64,000 nucleotides of DNA, taken from contig OZ257134.1 of NCBI GenBank assembly GCA_965279065.1, forward strand, positions 1,054,001-1,118,000. The letters are read 5' to 3'. This document shows positions 26,555 to 35,032 of this stretch, in pieces. Under the pieces are notes generated by a model, which searched no databases, had not been told where the DNA came from, and worked only from the letters and a program-made list of their open reading frames with translations. Source of the stretch: JAKAXS01 sp965279065. GTDB lineage: Bacteria; Pseudomonadota; Alphaproteobacteria; Rhizobiales; Hyphomicrobiaceae. How positions within the stretch are numbered: the first letter of the stretch is position 1; each line of letters begins with the position of its first letter. Both the position numbers and the translations under genes were made by a program.

Positions 26555-26949
26555 TGCGAGGACGTGCCCGACATCGGCTTCAATGGATCAGGCAAGGGAC
26601 CGACGTAGCCGACGTCGACGCCAACGAACTGACCGGCCACCTCGACATGAAAATGCAATCCTGAGGCCGTCATCGTCGGCACGCCACGAAGTCTTACGCT
26701 CAACCCCTCAGGCCCGGCGCGAAGTCCGGTGATAAGCTCGCCGTTCGGCGGCAGGCTGATGTAGCCCTCGAAAAGTCCCGGCCGGCCCGTGTCGTCCGGC
26801 AGGAATTGACCGGCAAACAATCCGCCGGCTTTGTCAGACCCCATGACTTCGTTCTTCCTGACGATGGCCAATCCGCCGGCCTCGGCCGTTTCGCTTGTCG
26901 CGCAACGGTACGCCAAACTGTAGATGCCATCGAGGAGTTCAGAACGCAT
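26551..26949 (-). CDS. Hypothetical protein coupled to rimM
   Basis: 132 residues, no confident family. The start DGIYSLAYRCATSETAEAGGLAIVRKNEVMGSDKAGGLFAGQF recalls GrlR-type small beta-barrel proteins (a Gly-rich GSD...G turn), and the C-terminal half (LHFHVEVAGQFVGVDVGYVGPLPD) continues a beta-rich pattern. No signal peptide or membrane segment. Its stop overlaps the rimM start by 4 bases. The tight coupling supports a real gene. The GrlR likeness is weak and should not be read as a type III secretion link. Confidence 0.6.
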   Translation of the reverse strand: MRSELLDGIYSLAYRCATSETAEAGGLAIVRKNEVMGSDKAGGLFAGQFLPDDTGRPGLFEGYISLPPNGELITGLRAGPEGLSVRLRGVPTMTASGLHFHVEVAGQFVGVDVGYVGPLPDPLKPMSGTSSQ

Positions 26950-27409
26950 CAGGCCAATTCAAGCCGATGCCCCTTAATATCCGGTTGAGCCGTGCCCTTA
27001 GAACAATCTTAGGAGGCCCGGGATGGCTATTGAAGCTTGTCGATGCGATGGCTAATCGCCGTGGCGTAGCGCCAGAGCCGGTACTCGCGATCCGACCACA
27101 GCTCGCGATTAGGTTTGATCGTCAACAAGTTAGTACTGGCCCTCAGGGCATGAGCGCGCTTGCTCCATAGGGCGACTGCAACCGGTGAGGTGTGGGGATT
27201 GGGAATCATCAGCACGGGCAACCTATTCGCGCGTTATATGGTGCACAACTCCTATATCTGTTACGTCACAAAACATGACGGGCAAGCAATTGCACGTAGT
27301 TTTTTAGTTGCTATACGGTTAGTCGCTACACGGTAAGAATATTAAGTTTTGCCCTGTCCGACAAAAATTGGTGACCCAAAAATCTGCCGGACAGGCGCCG
27401 GATGTCACA
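26950..27409. other. Non-coding gap inside the rpsP-rimM cluster
   Basis: 460 bases between rpsP and the gene coupled to rimM, all read leftward. The part 27220-27400 is clearly richer in A+T than its surroundings. It contains a CGTCA/TGACG mini-palindrome near 27270 and the rpsP-proximal inverted repeat described separately. A promoter for the rimM pair is expected here. No convincing gene is seen. Confidence 0.6.
27353..27395 (-). repeat. Inverted repeat just downstream of rpsP
   Basis: Perfect 8-base arms CCTGTCCG and CGGACAGG are separated by 27 A/T-rich bases, ending 15 bases after the rpsP stop on the minus strand. The loop is too long and the T-run is inside it, so this is not a textbook terminator. 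It may be a processing or attenuation structure, or a repeat end. Confidence 0.45.
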
Positions 27410-27778
27410 TCAGGATGCGTCAGCAGCAGCACCCGCAGCCTCGGACGCCTTTGCTTCCGCGGCGGCAGCACGCTCCTGGGCCTTCTTCTTCGGCTTGGCC
27501 TTCTCGGGATTGTTGGAGCCCTTGCGCTTCATCAGGCCCGCTGCATCCAGGAACCGGGCGACCCGGTCCGTCGGCTGCGCGCCAACAGACAGCCAATGCT
27601 TCGCGCGGTCTGCGTTGAGGCGCACGCGCTCAGGATTGTCCTTCTTGAGCATGGGATCGAACGTGCCGATCTGCTCGATGTAGCGGCCGTCGCGCGGCGA
27701 GGTCGAGTGCGCGACCACGATGTAGTAGTATGGGCGCTTCTTGGCGCCGCCGCGAGACAGGCGAATCTTGGCTGACAT
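27410..27778 (-). CDS. rpsP: 30S ribosomal protein S16
   Basis: Structural protein of the small ribosomal subunit. The conserved S16 core is complete (MSAKIRLSRGGAKKRPYYYIVVAHSTSPRDGRYIEQIGTFDP..., VRLNADRAKHWLSVGAQPTDRVARFL). A charged Lys/Ala-rich tail from about residue 85 to 122 is longer than the E. coli protein (82) and common in alphaproteobacteria. It lies 45 bases downstream of ffh on the same strand. Confidence 0.96.
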   Translation of the reverse strand: MSAKIRLSRGGAKKRPYYYIVVAHSTSPRDGRYIEQIGTFDPMLKKDNPERVRLNADRAKHWLSVGAQPTDRVARFLDAAGLMKRKGSNNPEKAKPKKKAQERAAAAEAKASEAAGAAADAS

Positions 27779-27823
27779 GGCAGTGTTCCTTTCAGGGTGA
27801 TCTTTGTCTGTTGGTTGAGGTGT

Positions 27824-29380
27824 CTATTTCTTTCGTCCGGGCAGACCCGGAAAACGTGGTCCTCCAAGTCCCGGCAATCCGCTGCCGAGTCCCGGGAGTT
27901 TCGGGAGAGCGCCACCGCCGCCGAGGCCCTGCAGGCCCTTCGGCAGCGTGTCTTTGAGATCGGCAGGCAGCTGCTGCAGCGCCTTGGGATCCATTTTCGC
28001 CAGTTCGTCCTGCATGCGGGCGAGATCGTCCTGGCTGGGCGCCGCGCCTCCGCCGCCCATCATGCGCGCCATCAGGCCCTTGTTGCGGCCCATGGTCTTC
28101 ATCATGTCGGCCATCTGCCGATGCATCTTGATGAGCTTGTTGATCTCTTCGACCTTGGTGCCTGAGCCCGCCGCAATGCGCCGTTTGCGCTTGGCGTCGA
28201 GGATCTTCGGCGCGCGGCGCTCCTTCTTCGTCATCGACGTGATGATTGCGTGCTGGCGCTTCAGGATGCCGTCGTCGAGACGGGCGTCGGCCATCTGCGA
28301 TTTGATCTTCCCCATGCCGGGCAGCATGCTCATCATTCCCGACATGCCGCCGATGCGCTGCATCTGTTTGAGTTGATCGGCAAGATCGTCGAGATCGAAC
28401 TCGCCCTTCTTCATCTTCTGGGCGATCGCCGTCGCCTTTTCGATGTCGATGTTCTGCGCGGCCTTTTCGACCAGCGAGACGACATCGCCCATGCCGAGGA
28501 TACGGCTGGCGACACGCGAGGGATGGAAGTCTTCCAGCGCGTCCCACTTCTCGCCGACGCCGAGCAGCTTGATCGGCTTGCCGGTCACTGCGCGCATCGA
28601 CAGCGCCGCGCCGCCGCGCCCGTCGCCGTCGGCGCGTGTCAGCACGATGCCGGTGATGCCGACGCGGCCGTCGAACGCCTTGGCAGTGGTCACGGCGTCC
28701 TGGCCCGTCAGGCTGTCGGCGACGAGCAGGACTTCATGCGGGTTGGTGCCGGCCTTGACCTCGGCCACCTCGTCCATCAGTTCTTCGTCGATGGTGACGC
28801 GGCCCGCGGTGTCGAGCAGCACGACGTCGTAGCCGCCGAGGCGTCCCGCTTCCATGGCGCGCTTTGCGATCTGTTGCGGCGTCTGCCCGGCGACGATCGG
28901 CAACGTTGGCGTCTGCGTCTGTTCGCCCAGAACCTTCAGCTGTTCCTGCGCCGCCGGCCGCCGCGTGTCGAGCGACGCCATCAGCACTTTTTTCTTGTCG
29001 CGATTGGCAAGGCGCCAGGCGATCTTCGCCGTCGTCGTCGTCTTGCCCGAGCCCTGCAGCCCGACCATCAGAATCGCGACCGGCGGCGTCGCCGCCAGAT
29101 CGATGGGTTCGGCATCCGAGCCCAGCATCGCCACCAGTTCGTCGTGCACGATCTTGACGACCATCTGCCCCGGCGTCACCGACTTCACGACGTCCTGGCC
29201 GATCGCCTTGGCGCGAACCTTCTCGGTGAAGTCCTTGACGACGTCGAGCGCGACGTCGGCTTCCAGCAGCGCCCGGCGCACTTCGCGCATGGCTTCGCTG
29301 ACGTCGCTGTCGGTCAGCGCGCCGCGGCGGGTCAGCTTGTCGAGCACGCCGGAAAGGCGATCGCTCAGCGATTGAAACAT
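27824..29380 (-). CDS. ffh: Signal recognition particle protein
   Basis: GTPase that binds signal sequences of nascent membrane proteins and 4.5S RNA and docks with FtsY. N domain (MFQSLSDRLSGVLDKLTRRG), G domain with P-loop GLQGSGKTTTTAKIA, DTAGR and TRADGDGRGGAA, and a methionine-rich M domain (RIGGMSGMMSMLPGM, MHRQMADMMKTM) ending in a Gly/Pro-rich tail. 518 residues. ATG at 29380 is chosen because AGGA lies 8 bases upstream and the protein begins like Ffh. The partner ftsY is 4.4 kb away. Confidence 0.95.
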   Translation of the reverse strand: MFQSLSDRLSGVLDKLTRRGALTDSDVSEAMREVRRALLEADVALDVVKDFTEKVRAKAIGQDVVKSVTPGQMVVKIVHDELVAMLGSDAEPIDLAATPPVAILMVGLQGSGKTTTTAKIAWRLANRDKKKVLMASLDTRRPAAQEQLKVLGEQTQTPTLPIVAGQTPQQIAKRAMEAGRLGGYDVVLLDTAGRVTIDEELMDEVAEVKAGTNPHEVLLVADSLTGQDAVTTAKAFDGRVGITGIVLTRADGDGRGGAALSMRAVTGKPIKLLGVGEKWDALEDFHPSRVASRILGMGDVVSLVEKAAQNIDIEKATAIAQKMKKGEFDLDDLADQLKQMQRIGGMSGMMSMLPGMGKIKSQMADARLDDGILKRQHAIITSMTKKERRAPKILDAKRKRRIAAGSGTKVEEINKLIKMHRQMADMMKTMGRNKGLMARMMGGGGAAPSQDDLARMQDELAKMDPKALQQLPADLKDTLPKGLQGLGGGGALPKLPGLGSGLPGLGGPRFPGLPGRKK

Positions 29381-29770
29381 CGAACCATCCTGTGAGGGCG
29401 CAAGAGAGTGCCCGCTCATGTGGTGCCGTCCACGCAAACGACAAACGCACCCGAGGGCGCAACGCGCTGTCGGGTGTGGACCTCGCCGCTGGACCTGAGG
29501 GCGCAGTGCCCAGGCCTGGACGGGAGGCGGCTCGTCGTTCACGGGCCGGATTTGGCGCGGACCATCTCAAATGGCCGATCGGGTGTCAACCAGGGCAAAA
29601 CCGGCATTCTGCGGCATTCGGGCCCGGCCTGTGGCCGCACGGCCCTGTTTACCCGGGCAAATTAGCCGTGGAGGCCGCAATAGCAGTGATTTGCCTCATT
29701 TGGCTGCTGTGTTACTTCGCAGGAAGAGCCAGCGCCAACGCTGCGGAAAAGAACCGGGAGGAGATACGGC
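29381..29770. other. Intergenic region between divergent ffh and lipoprotein gene
   Basis: 390 bases with promoters for ffh (minus) and the EF-hand lipoprotein (plus) presumably inside. I checked for the conserved SRP RNA apical loop on both strands and do not see it. GGGAGGAG lies 7 bases before the lipoprotein ATG. Nothing else is supported. Confidence 0.5.
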
Positions 29771-30292
29771 ATGCTGAAGGCGACGCGCCAACGTGCGCTT
29801 GGCCTGTGCCTGATGATGGCCAGCGCGGCCGGGCTGGCCGCCTGCGGCGGCGGCTCGGGTCTGGGCGGCGGCTTCTCCAACCCGTTTTCCCAAGGCACCT
29901 CCGACTTCGACATGACGTTCCTCACCGCGTCCAGCACGTGGGACTTGAACAAGGACGGCACCGTCACCTGCGATGAATGGAAACAATACGCCACGGAGAT
30001 TTTCCGCGGTGCCGATCTCGACAAGGACGGCTCCCTCACGGTCTCGGAGTGGAGCGGCATGACCAGCGTCGACAAATTGTTCGTCACGGCCAACCACGAT
30101 TACTACGATGCCAACAACGACGGCAAAGTCTCGCTCGAGGAGCTGACCGGCAAGCGCAACCAGGCCTTCATCCTGCTCGACAAGAACAATGATTGCCAGC
30201 TTGGCCACGACGAGAAGGCGAGCGTCTACTCCGTCGTCAAGCCGAAGGAGAAGGAAGTCGACCAGTCCAGTCCCGGCGGCATGGGACGCTGA
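29771..30292 (+). CDS. EF-hand calcium-binding lipoprotein
   Basis: 173-residue predicted lipoprotein: signal peptide with lipobox GLAAC, lipidated Cys25, then a Gly-rich linker. Four EF-hand loops follow with the D-x-[DN]-x-D-G...E spacing: 58-69 (DLNKDGTVTCDE), 82-93 (DLDKDGSLTVSE), 113-124 (DANNDGKVSLEE) and 137-148 (DKNNDCQLGHDE). In the last, Cys replaces the invariant Gly. A charged tail ends the chain. Probably a periplasm-facing calcium-binding protein; its partner is unknown. The convergent gene encodes a periplasmic PQQ dehydrogenase, also a calcium-using family. Confidence 0.85.
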   Translation: MLKATRQRALGLCLMMASAAGLAACGGGSGLGGGFSNPFSQGTSDFDMTFLTASSTWDLNKDGTVTCDEWKQYATEIFRGADLDKDGSLTVSEWSGMTSVDKLFVTANHDYYDANNDGKVSLEELTGKRNQAFILLDKNNDCQLGHDEKASVYSVVKPKEKEVDQSSPGGMGR

Positions 30293-30330
30293 CGCAGCTC
30301 CGGCGGCCCGGGTAGAGCGGCATCGGTCGA

Positions 30331-31467
30331 CTAGCCAGGCGACAGGCGCAGCAGCTTGCCGTCCTGGTCGTCGGTGAGCACCCACAGTGCGCCGTCCGGA
30401 CCCTGCCGGACGTCGCGAATGCGGTCGCCGCCGTCCTTCAGCAAGATCTCGGTGTTAACGACCGCGCCGTCCTTGAGGACGAGGCGCTGTAGCTGTGTCG
30501 CCTTCAACCCGCCGACGAAAAGATTGCCCTTCCAATCGGGAAACAGATCGCCTGTGTAGAACGTCAATCCCGAGGTCGCGATCGACGGCACCCAGTAGTA
30601 GACCGCCTGTTCCATGCCGTCCTTGGCCTTGCCCTCGCCGATCTTGGCGCCGGAGTAATCGACGCCGTACGTGATAACCGGCCAGCCGTAGTTCTTTCCC
30701 GCCTGCGGCTTGTTCAGCTCGTCCCCGCCCTTGGCGCCGTGCTCGACGGTCCAAAGCTCGCCGGTCGCGGGATCGAGCGCGGCGCCCTGAACATTGCGAT
30801 GCCCGATCGACCAGATTTCCGGCGCCCAGCCGGGCAGTTTTGGATTGTTGGCCGCTGGCGAGCCGTCGGCATTGATATGCACGATCTTGCCGATGTCGTT
30901 GGCTGGGTTTTGCGCCTCCGCCTTCAGGAAGTTGCGCTCCCCAAGCGTCACGAACAACGTGCCGTCGGCCGCGATGACGATGCGCGAGCCGAAATGATAG
31001 CCGCTGGCGTACGCCGGTTCCTGGCGGAAGATCACCTGCACGTCCTCCAGCTTGCCGCCCTTGCCCTCCAGCACCAGCTTGGCGCTGGCGACGCTCGTGC
31101 CGTTCTTGTTGCCGTCGCGCGCCTCGGCAAACGAGAGATAGATCCGGCCGCTCGATGCAAAGTCGGGTGCCAGCCTCACGTCCAGCAACCCGCCCTGATC
31201 GATATCGACGACCTTGGGCGGACCCGCGATCGCATCCGACATCGTGCCGTCTTTCCCCACGATGCGCAGCGTCCCCGGTTTCTCGGTAATCAACGCGCGC
31301 CCGTCCGGCAGGAACTGCAGGCCCCACGGATTGGAGAGGCCCTCCACGATCGTCTCGACTTTGATGCTGCTCGCTTTTTGCGGCGCCGGAGCATTTGTCT
31401 GCTCCGCGCTTACTGGGCCGGCCAACATTAGGGCGAGCAGGGTGGACGTCGTAAGGCGGCGCGGCAT
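30331..31467 (-). CDS. PQQ-dependent sugar dehydrogenase
   Basis: Soluble six-bladed beta-propeller quinoprotein (glucose/sorbosone dehydrogenase, YliI-like) that oxidises aldoses in the periplasm. A signal peptide of about 21 residues (LLALMLAGPVSA) precedes motifs LSNPWGLQFLPDGRALITEKPGTLRI, SGYHFGSRIVIAADGTLFVTLGER, SIGHRNVQGAALDPATGELWTVEHGAKGGDELN (catalytic His expected in the GYHFGSR region) and GKNYGWP. 378 residues from ATG 31467, which has GAGGA 7 bases upstream. No pqq biosynthesis genes are in the window. Confidence 0.91.
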   Translation of the reverse strand: MPRRLTTSTLLALMLAGPVSAEQTNAPAPQKASSIKVETIVEGLSNPWGLQFLPDGRALITEKPGTLRIVGKDGTMSDAIAGPPKVVDIDQGGLLDVRLAPDFASSGRIYLSFAEARDGNKNGTSVASAKLVLEGKGGKLEDVQVIFRQEPAYASGYHFGSRIVIAADGTLFVTLGERNFLKAEAQNPANDIGKIVHINADGSPAANNPKLPGWAPEIWSIGHRNVQGAALDPATGELWTVEHGAKGGDELNKPQAGKNYGWPVITYGVDYSGAKIGEGKAKDGMEQAVYYWVPSIATSGLTFYTGDLFPDWKGNLFVGGLKATQLQRLVLKDGAVVNTEILLKDGGDRIRDVRQGPDGALWVLTDDQDGKLLRLSPG

Positions 31468-31582
31468 CGGGATCCTCGTGGGCTCTTGAATGTTGCGCCG
31501 TACATGTAGGCGCCGGTGCCGCGGATGCCAGCCGTTGCGCGGCATCTGGTGACATTTCGGCGCCTCTCGCCATATATGGGCC

Positions 31583-32455
31583 ATGAGCACGTCCGCAGCA
31601 CTTCCATTTGTCCGCATGAACGGCCTCGGCAACGAGATCGTCGTCATGGATTTTCGTGGCTCCTCCAAGGTGTTGAGTGCAGCGGATGCGCGAGCCATCG
31701 CCGCGGCGCCGCGCTCCGGCTTCGATCAGCTGATGGCGCTCCACGATCCGCGCACGCCCGGAACGAGCGCCTTCGTTCGCATCTACAACACCGACGGCTC
31801 GGAGAGCTCGGCCTGTGGCAACGGCACGCGCTGTATCGCCTGGCTGGAAGCCCAGGCGACCGGCCGCAATGCCCTGAAGTTCGAGACCAAGGCCGGCGTC
31901 CTGCAGACCAGTGTCGCCGATATCGACCACATCACCGTCGACATGGGCGAGCCGCACTTCGCCTGGAACGAGATTCCGCTTTCGGAGGCCTTCCACGATA
32001 CCCGGGGGATCGAACTCCAGATCGGTCCCATCGACGCGCCCATCCTGCATTCCCCTTCGGTCGTGAATGTCGGCAACCCCCATGCGATCTTCTGGGTGGA
32101 CGACGATCCGGCGAACTATGATCTTGGCCGTTTCGGCCCGATGCTGGAGAACCACCCGCTGTTTCCAGAGCGCGCGAATATCTCGCTCGCCCAGGTCCTG
32201 TCTCCCGAAGCTATCAATGTGCGCACATGGGAGCGCGGCGCGGGTTTGACGCGTGCTTGCGGCACCGCCGCCTGCGCCACCGCCGTCTCGGCGGCCCGCA
32301 AGCGCCTGACGGGCCGGAAAGTCACGGTGAACGTACCGGGCGGCCCGCTGATCATCGAATGGACACCCGAAAATCGTATTCTCAAGACCGGACCCGTCGA
32401 AGTCGAGTATGAGGATCGCGTCGCCCTGACCGGCCATCCTGCCGCAGCGCTCTAG
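31583..32455 (+). CDS. dapF: Diaminopimelate epimerase
   Basis: Interconverts LL- and meso-diaminopimelate for lysine and peptidoglycan synthesis, without cofactor, using two cysteines. Both are present: Cys78 in SSACGNGTRC and Cys226 in TRACGTAACA. FVRMNGLGNEIVVMD at the N-terminus and VVNVGNPHAIFWV in the middle are further family signatures. 290 residues, normal length. It is divergent from the PQQ dehydrogenase and followed by mtaB and ftsY, a common alphaproteobacterial order. Confidence 0.96.
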   Translation: MSTSAALPFVRMNGLGNEIVVMDFRGSSKVLSAADARAIAAAPRSGFDQLMALHDPRTPGTSAFVRIYNTDGSESSACGNGTRCIAWLEAQATGRNALKFETKAGVLQTSVADIDHITVDMGEPHFAWNEIPLSEAFHDTRGIELQIGPIDAPILHSPSVVNVGNPHAIFWVDDDPANYDLGRFGPMLENHPLFPERANISLAQVLSPEAINVRTWERGAGLTRACGTAACATAVSAARKRLTGRKVTVNVPGGPLIIEWTPENRILKTGPVEVEYEDRVALTGHPAAAL

Positions 32456-32536
32456 CGGAGGGCTGGTCTGTCCGGTAACAAGCACGCATTCCGCACGAAG
32501 GCTGCAACTGAACCGAAACGCGCAAACGCCAGGAAC

Positions 32537-33811
32537 ATGTCCGAGCCCGTTGTCATCACGCTAGGCTGCCGCCTCAACGCCTTCGAGTCCGAGGTGATGC
32601 GCCGCCATGCGGATGCCGCCAACCTCGGCGAGTGCGTGATCATCAATACCTGCGCCGTCACCGCCGAGGCCGTACGCCAGGCCGCCCAGACCATTCGCCG
32701 CACGCGCCGCGAGCGGCCCGGTGCCCGCATCATCGTCACGGGCTGCGCCGCGCAGGTCGAGCCGGAGCGTTTTGCCGACATGGCCGAGGTCGACCACGTC
32801 ATCGGCAATGCGGAAAAGATGCAAGCCGAGACCTTCCTCTCGCTCTCCGTCGCCGGGTCCGAACGTGTTGCCGTCAACGACATCATGAGCGTGCGCGAGA
32901 CGGCCCCACACATGATCGATGGCTTTGGCACCCGTGCCCGCGCCTACGTGCAGATTCAGAACGGCTGCGACCATCGCTGCACCTTCTGCATCATCCCTTA
33001 CGGCCGCGGCCCCTCGCGGTCCGTGCCGGCCGGCGAGGTCGTGGCGCAGGTCGAGCGTCTCGTCGACACGGGCTACCGCGAAGTCGTGCTGACCGGCGTC
33101 GACATCACCTCCTATGGCGCCGATCTTCCCGGCGCGACGTCGCTCGGCCGTCTGGTGCGCCAGGTGCTGCGTCACGTGCCACGGCTCGATCGCCTGCGCC
33201 TGTCGTCGATCGATCAGGTCGAAGCCGATCAGCACCTGCTCGACGCCTTGGCCGAGGAGCCTCGCCTGATGCCGCACTTGCACCTGTCCATGCAGGCCGG
33301 CGACGATCTCATCTTGAAGCGCATGAAGCGCCGCCACCTCCGCGCCGACGCCATCGCCTTCTGCTCTGAGGCGCGGCGCAGGCGTCCCGACGTCGTGTTC
33401 GGCGCCGATCTCATCGCCGGCTTCCCCACCGAGACCGACGAAATGTTCGCCAACACGCTGCGCCTCGTCGACGACTGCGAACTGACCTACCTGCATGTTT
33501 TCCCGTTTTCCCCCCGCAAGGGCACGCCGGCCGCGCGCATGCCGCAAGTCGCCCGCCCCATCGTCAAGGAGCGCGCCGCCCGCCTGCGCGCCAAAAGTGA
33601 AGGCATCATCGCCAGCTACCTCGCCACGCGCCGCGGCGCCAATGTCGAGCTGTTGATGGAAAGCGACGACATCGGCCGAACACCGCATTTCGCCGAGGTG
33701 AAGCTCGCCACGCCGAGGCCCGCCGGCACCATCGTCCACGCCCACGTCACCGGTCACGACGGACGCCGCCTGACGGCTCAGCTGTTGTCGGCCGGCGAGG
33801 TCGCAGCGTGA
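32537..33811 (+). CDS. mtaB: tRNA t6A methylthiotransferase MtaB-like
   Basis: Radical-SAM enzyme that converts t6A37 to ms2t6A37 in tRNA. The N-terminal MTTase domain has the three cluster cysteines (LGCRLNAFESE, INTCAVT, VTGCAAQ); the radical SAM motif is CDHRCTFC, followed by RGPSRSVPAGEVVAQV; a short TRAM-like tail ends the 424 residues. The LGCRLN text points to MtaB rather than MiaB or RimO. Its stop overlaps the ftsY start by 4 bases. The Sua5 homologue at 7.7 kb acts earlier in the same modification. Confidence 0.92.
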   Translation: MSEPVVITLGCRLNAFESEVMRRHADAANLGECVIINTCAVTAEAVRQAAQTIRRTRRERPGARIIVTGCAAQVEPERFADMAEVDHVIGNAEKMQAETFLSLSVAGSERVAVNDIMSVRETAPHMIDGFGTRARAYVQIQNGCDHRCTFCIIPYGRGPSRSVPAGEVVAQVERLVDTGYREVVLTGVDITSYGADLPGATSLGRLVRQVLRHVPRLDRLRLSSIDQVEADQHLLDALAEEPRLMPHLHLSMQAGDDLILKRMKRRHLRADAIAFCSEARRRRPDVVFGADLIAGFPTETDEMFANTLRLVDDCELTYLHVFPFSPRKGTPAARMPQVARPIVKERAARLRAKSEGIIASYLATRRGANVELLMESDDIGRTPHFAEVKLATPRPAGTIVHAHVTGHDGRRLTAQLLSAGEVAA

Positions 33812-34908
33812 GCGGATCCCAGCCGAAGAAAAGCTTGATGGGACGCCTGTTCGGCAAGAGCGATGCCGAAGCGGCGCCGGACACGACTCCATCGCCCGCA
33901 GCGATCGGCGAAGACGCGACGTCCTCAGTGCCGGCGGACGTATCCGTGCCTGCAGCGCCGGCTCCTGTCACCGAAGTATCAGCGGCTCCGGACAAGAAGG
34001 GCTGGTTCCAGCGCCTCAGCGACGGGCTGACCAAGACGTCGTCGCGTCTCACCACAGGCATCACCGGCCTCTTCACCAAGCGCAAGCTCGACGATGCGAT
34101 GCTCGAGGAACTCGAGGATCTGCTGATCGGCGCCGACCTCGGCGTCGAGACCGCGTCCCGCATTACGAGTGCCCTGCGCAAGGGCCGCTTCGACAAGGAG
34201 ATCGCTCCCGACGAAGTCCGTGAAGTCCTGGCCCAGGAGGTAGAGCGTGTGCTCGCCCCCGTCGCCAAGCCGTTGCAGATCGACCCGTCGCATAAACCCC
34301 ACGTCGTGCTCGTCGTCGGCGTCAACGGCACCGGCAAGACGACGACGATCGGCAAGCTCGCGGCCCGCCTCAAGCGGGATGGCAAGTCGGTGATGCTGGC
34401 CGCAGGCGACACCTTCCGCGCCGCGGCGATCGACCAGCTGAAGATCTGGGGCGACCGCACCGGGGCGCCGGTCATTGCCAGCGCCGTGGGCGCCGACGCC
34501 GCCGGCCTCGCCTACACCGCGCTGCAGACAGCCCAGACTGAAGGCCGCGACGTTCTCTTGCTCGATACCGCCGGACGCCTGCAGAACAAGGCCGCTCTGA
34601 TGGAGGAACTGCAAAAAGTGGTACGTGTCCTCCGCAAGCTCGATCCATCGGCGCCGCACGACGTTTTGCTGGTACTCGACGCGACGACAGGACAAAACGC
34701 CATGATGCAGGTGGAAGCCTTCAAGGCGACGGCGGGCGTCACCGGACTGGTCATGACGAAGCTGGACGGCACGGCACGCGGGGGCATTCTCGTCGCCATC
34801 GCCGCCAAACACGCCATTCCCGTGCACGCGATCGGTGTGGGCGAGGGTGTGGAGGATTTTCAACCCTTCGAGGCAAAGGAGTTTGCCAGGGCGATTGCGG
34901 GTCGCTAG
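33808..34908 (+). CDS. ftsY: Signal recognition particle receptor FtsY
   Basis: Membrane-associated SRP receptor GTPase. An acidic/Pro-Ala-rich A domain (1-70) precedes the N domain (GWFQRLSDGLTKTSSRLTTGITGLF) and G domain with GVNGTGKTTTIGKLA, DTFRAAAIDQLKIW, DTAGRLQNKAALMEEL and TKLDGTARGG. 366 residues from a GTG start that overlaps the mtaB stop (GTGA), indicating coupled translation. Two YciB-family genes follow after 124 bases. Confidence 0.95.
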   Translation: MSGSQPKKSLMGRLFGKSDAEAAPDTTPSPAAIGEDATSSVPADVSVPAAPAPVTEVSAAPDKKGWFQRLSDGLTKTSSRLTTGITGLFTKRKLDDAMLEELEDLLIGADLGVETASRITSALRKGRFDKEIAPDEVREVLAQEVERVLAPVAKPLQIDPSHKPHVVLVVGVNGTGKTTTIGKLAARLKRDGKSVMLAAGDTFRAAAIDQLKIWGDRTGAPVIASAVGADAAGLAYTALQTAQTEGRDVLLLDTAGRLQNKAALMEELQKVVRVLRKLDPSAPHDVLLVLDATTGQNAMMQVEAFKATAGVTGLVMTKLDGTARGGILVAIAAKHAIPVHAIGVGEGVEDFQPFEAKEFARAIAGR

Positions 34909-35032
34909 AGCGCTAGACAATCGAACCGAGTCGAAATGGCGTTAGTGGCGCCAACCCCACAGCATTTAACCAATGATCGCCCTGCAGATCCCAGTCGCAG
35001 TGGCGCCACATTAACAGGATGACGTCCCCGAA

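Noticed and set aside
26551..26949. Type III secretion regulator GrlR
   Set aside because: Similarity is only a loose Gly-rich pattern, and no secretion genes are nearby.
27027..27221. A 64-codon open frame on the minus strand in the rpsP-rimM gap
   Set aside because: Starts at TTG or a late ATG, has no Shine-Dalgarno and no recognisable family. It could be a remnant, but I cannot support it as a gene.
29381..29770. Possible SRP (4.5S) RNA gene next to ffh
   Set aside because: The conserved GGAAGG...GCAG apical loop is not found on either strand.
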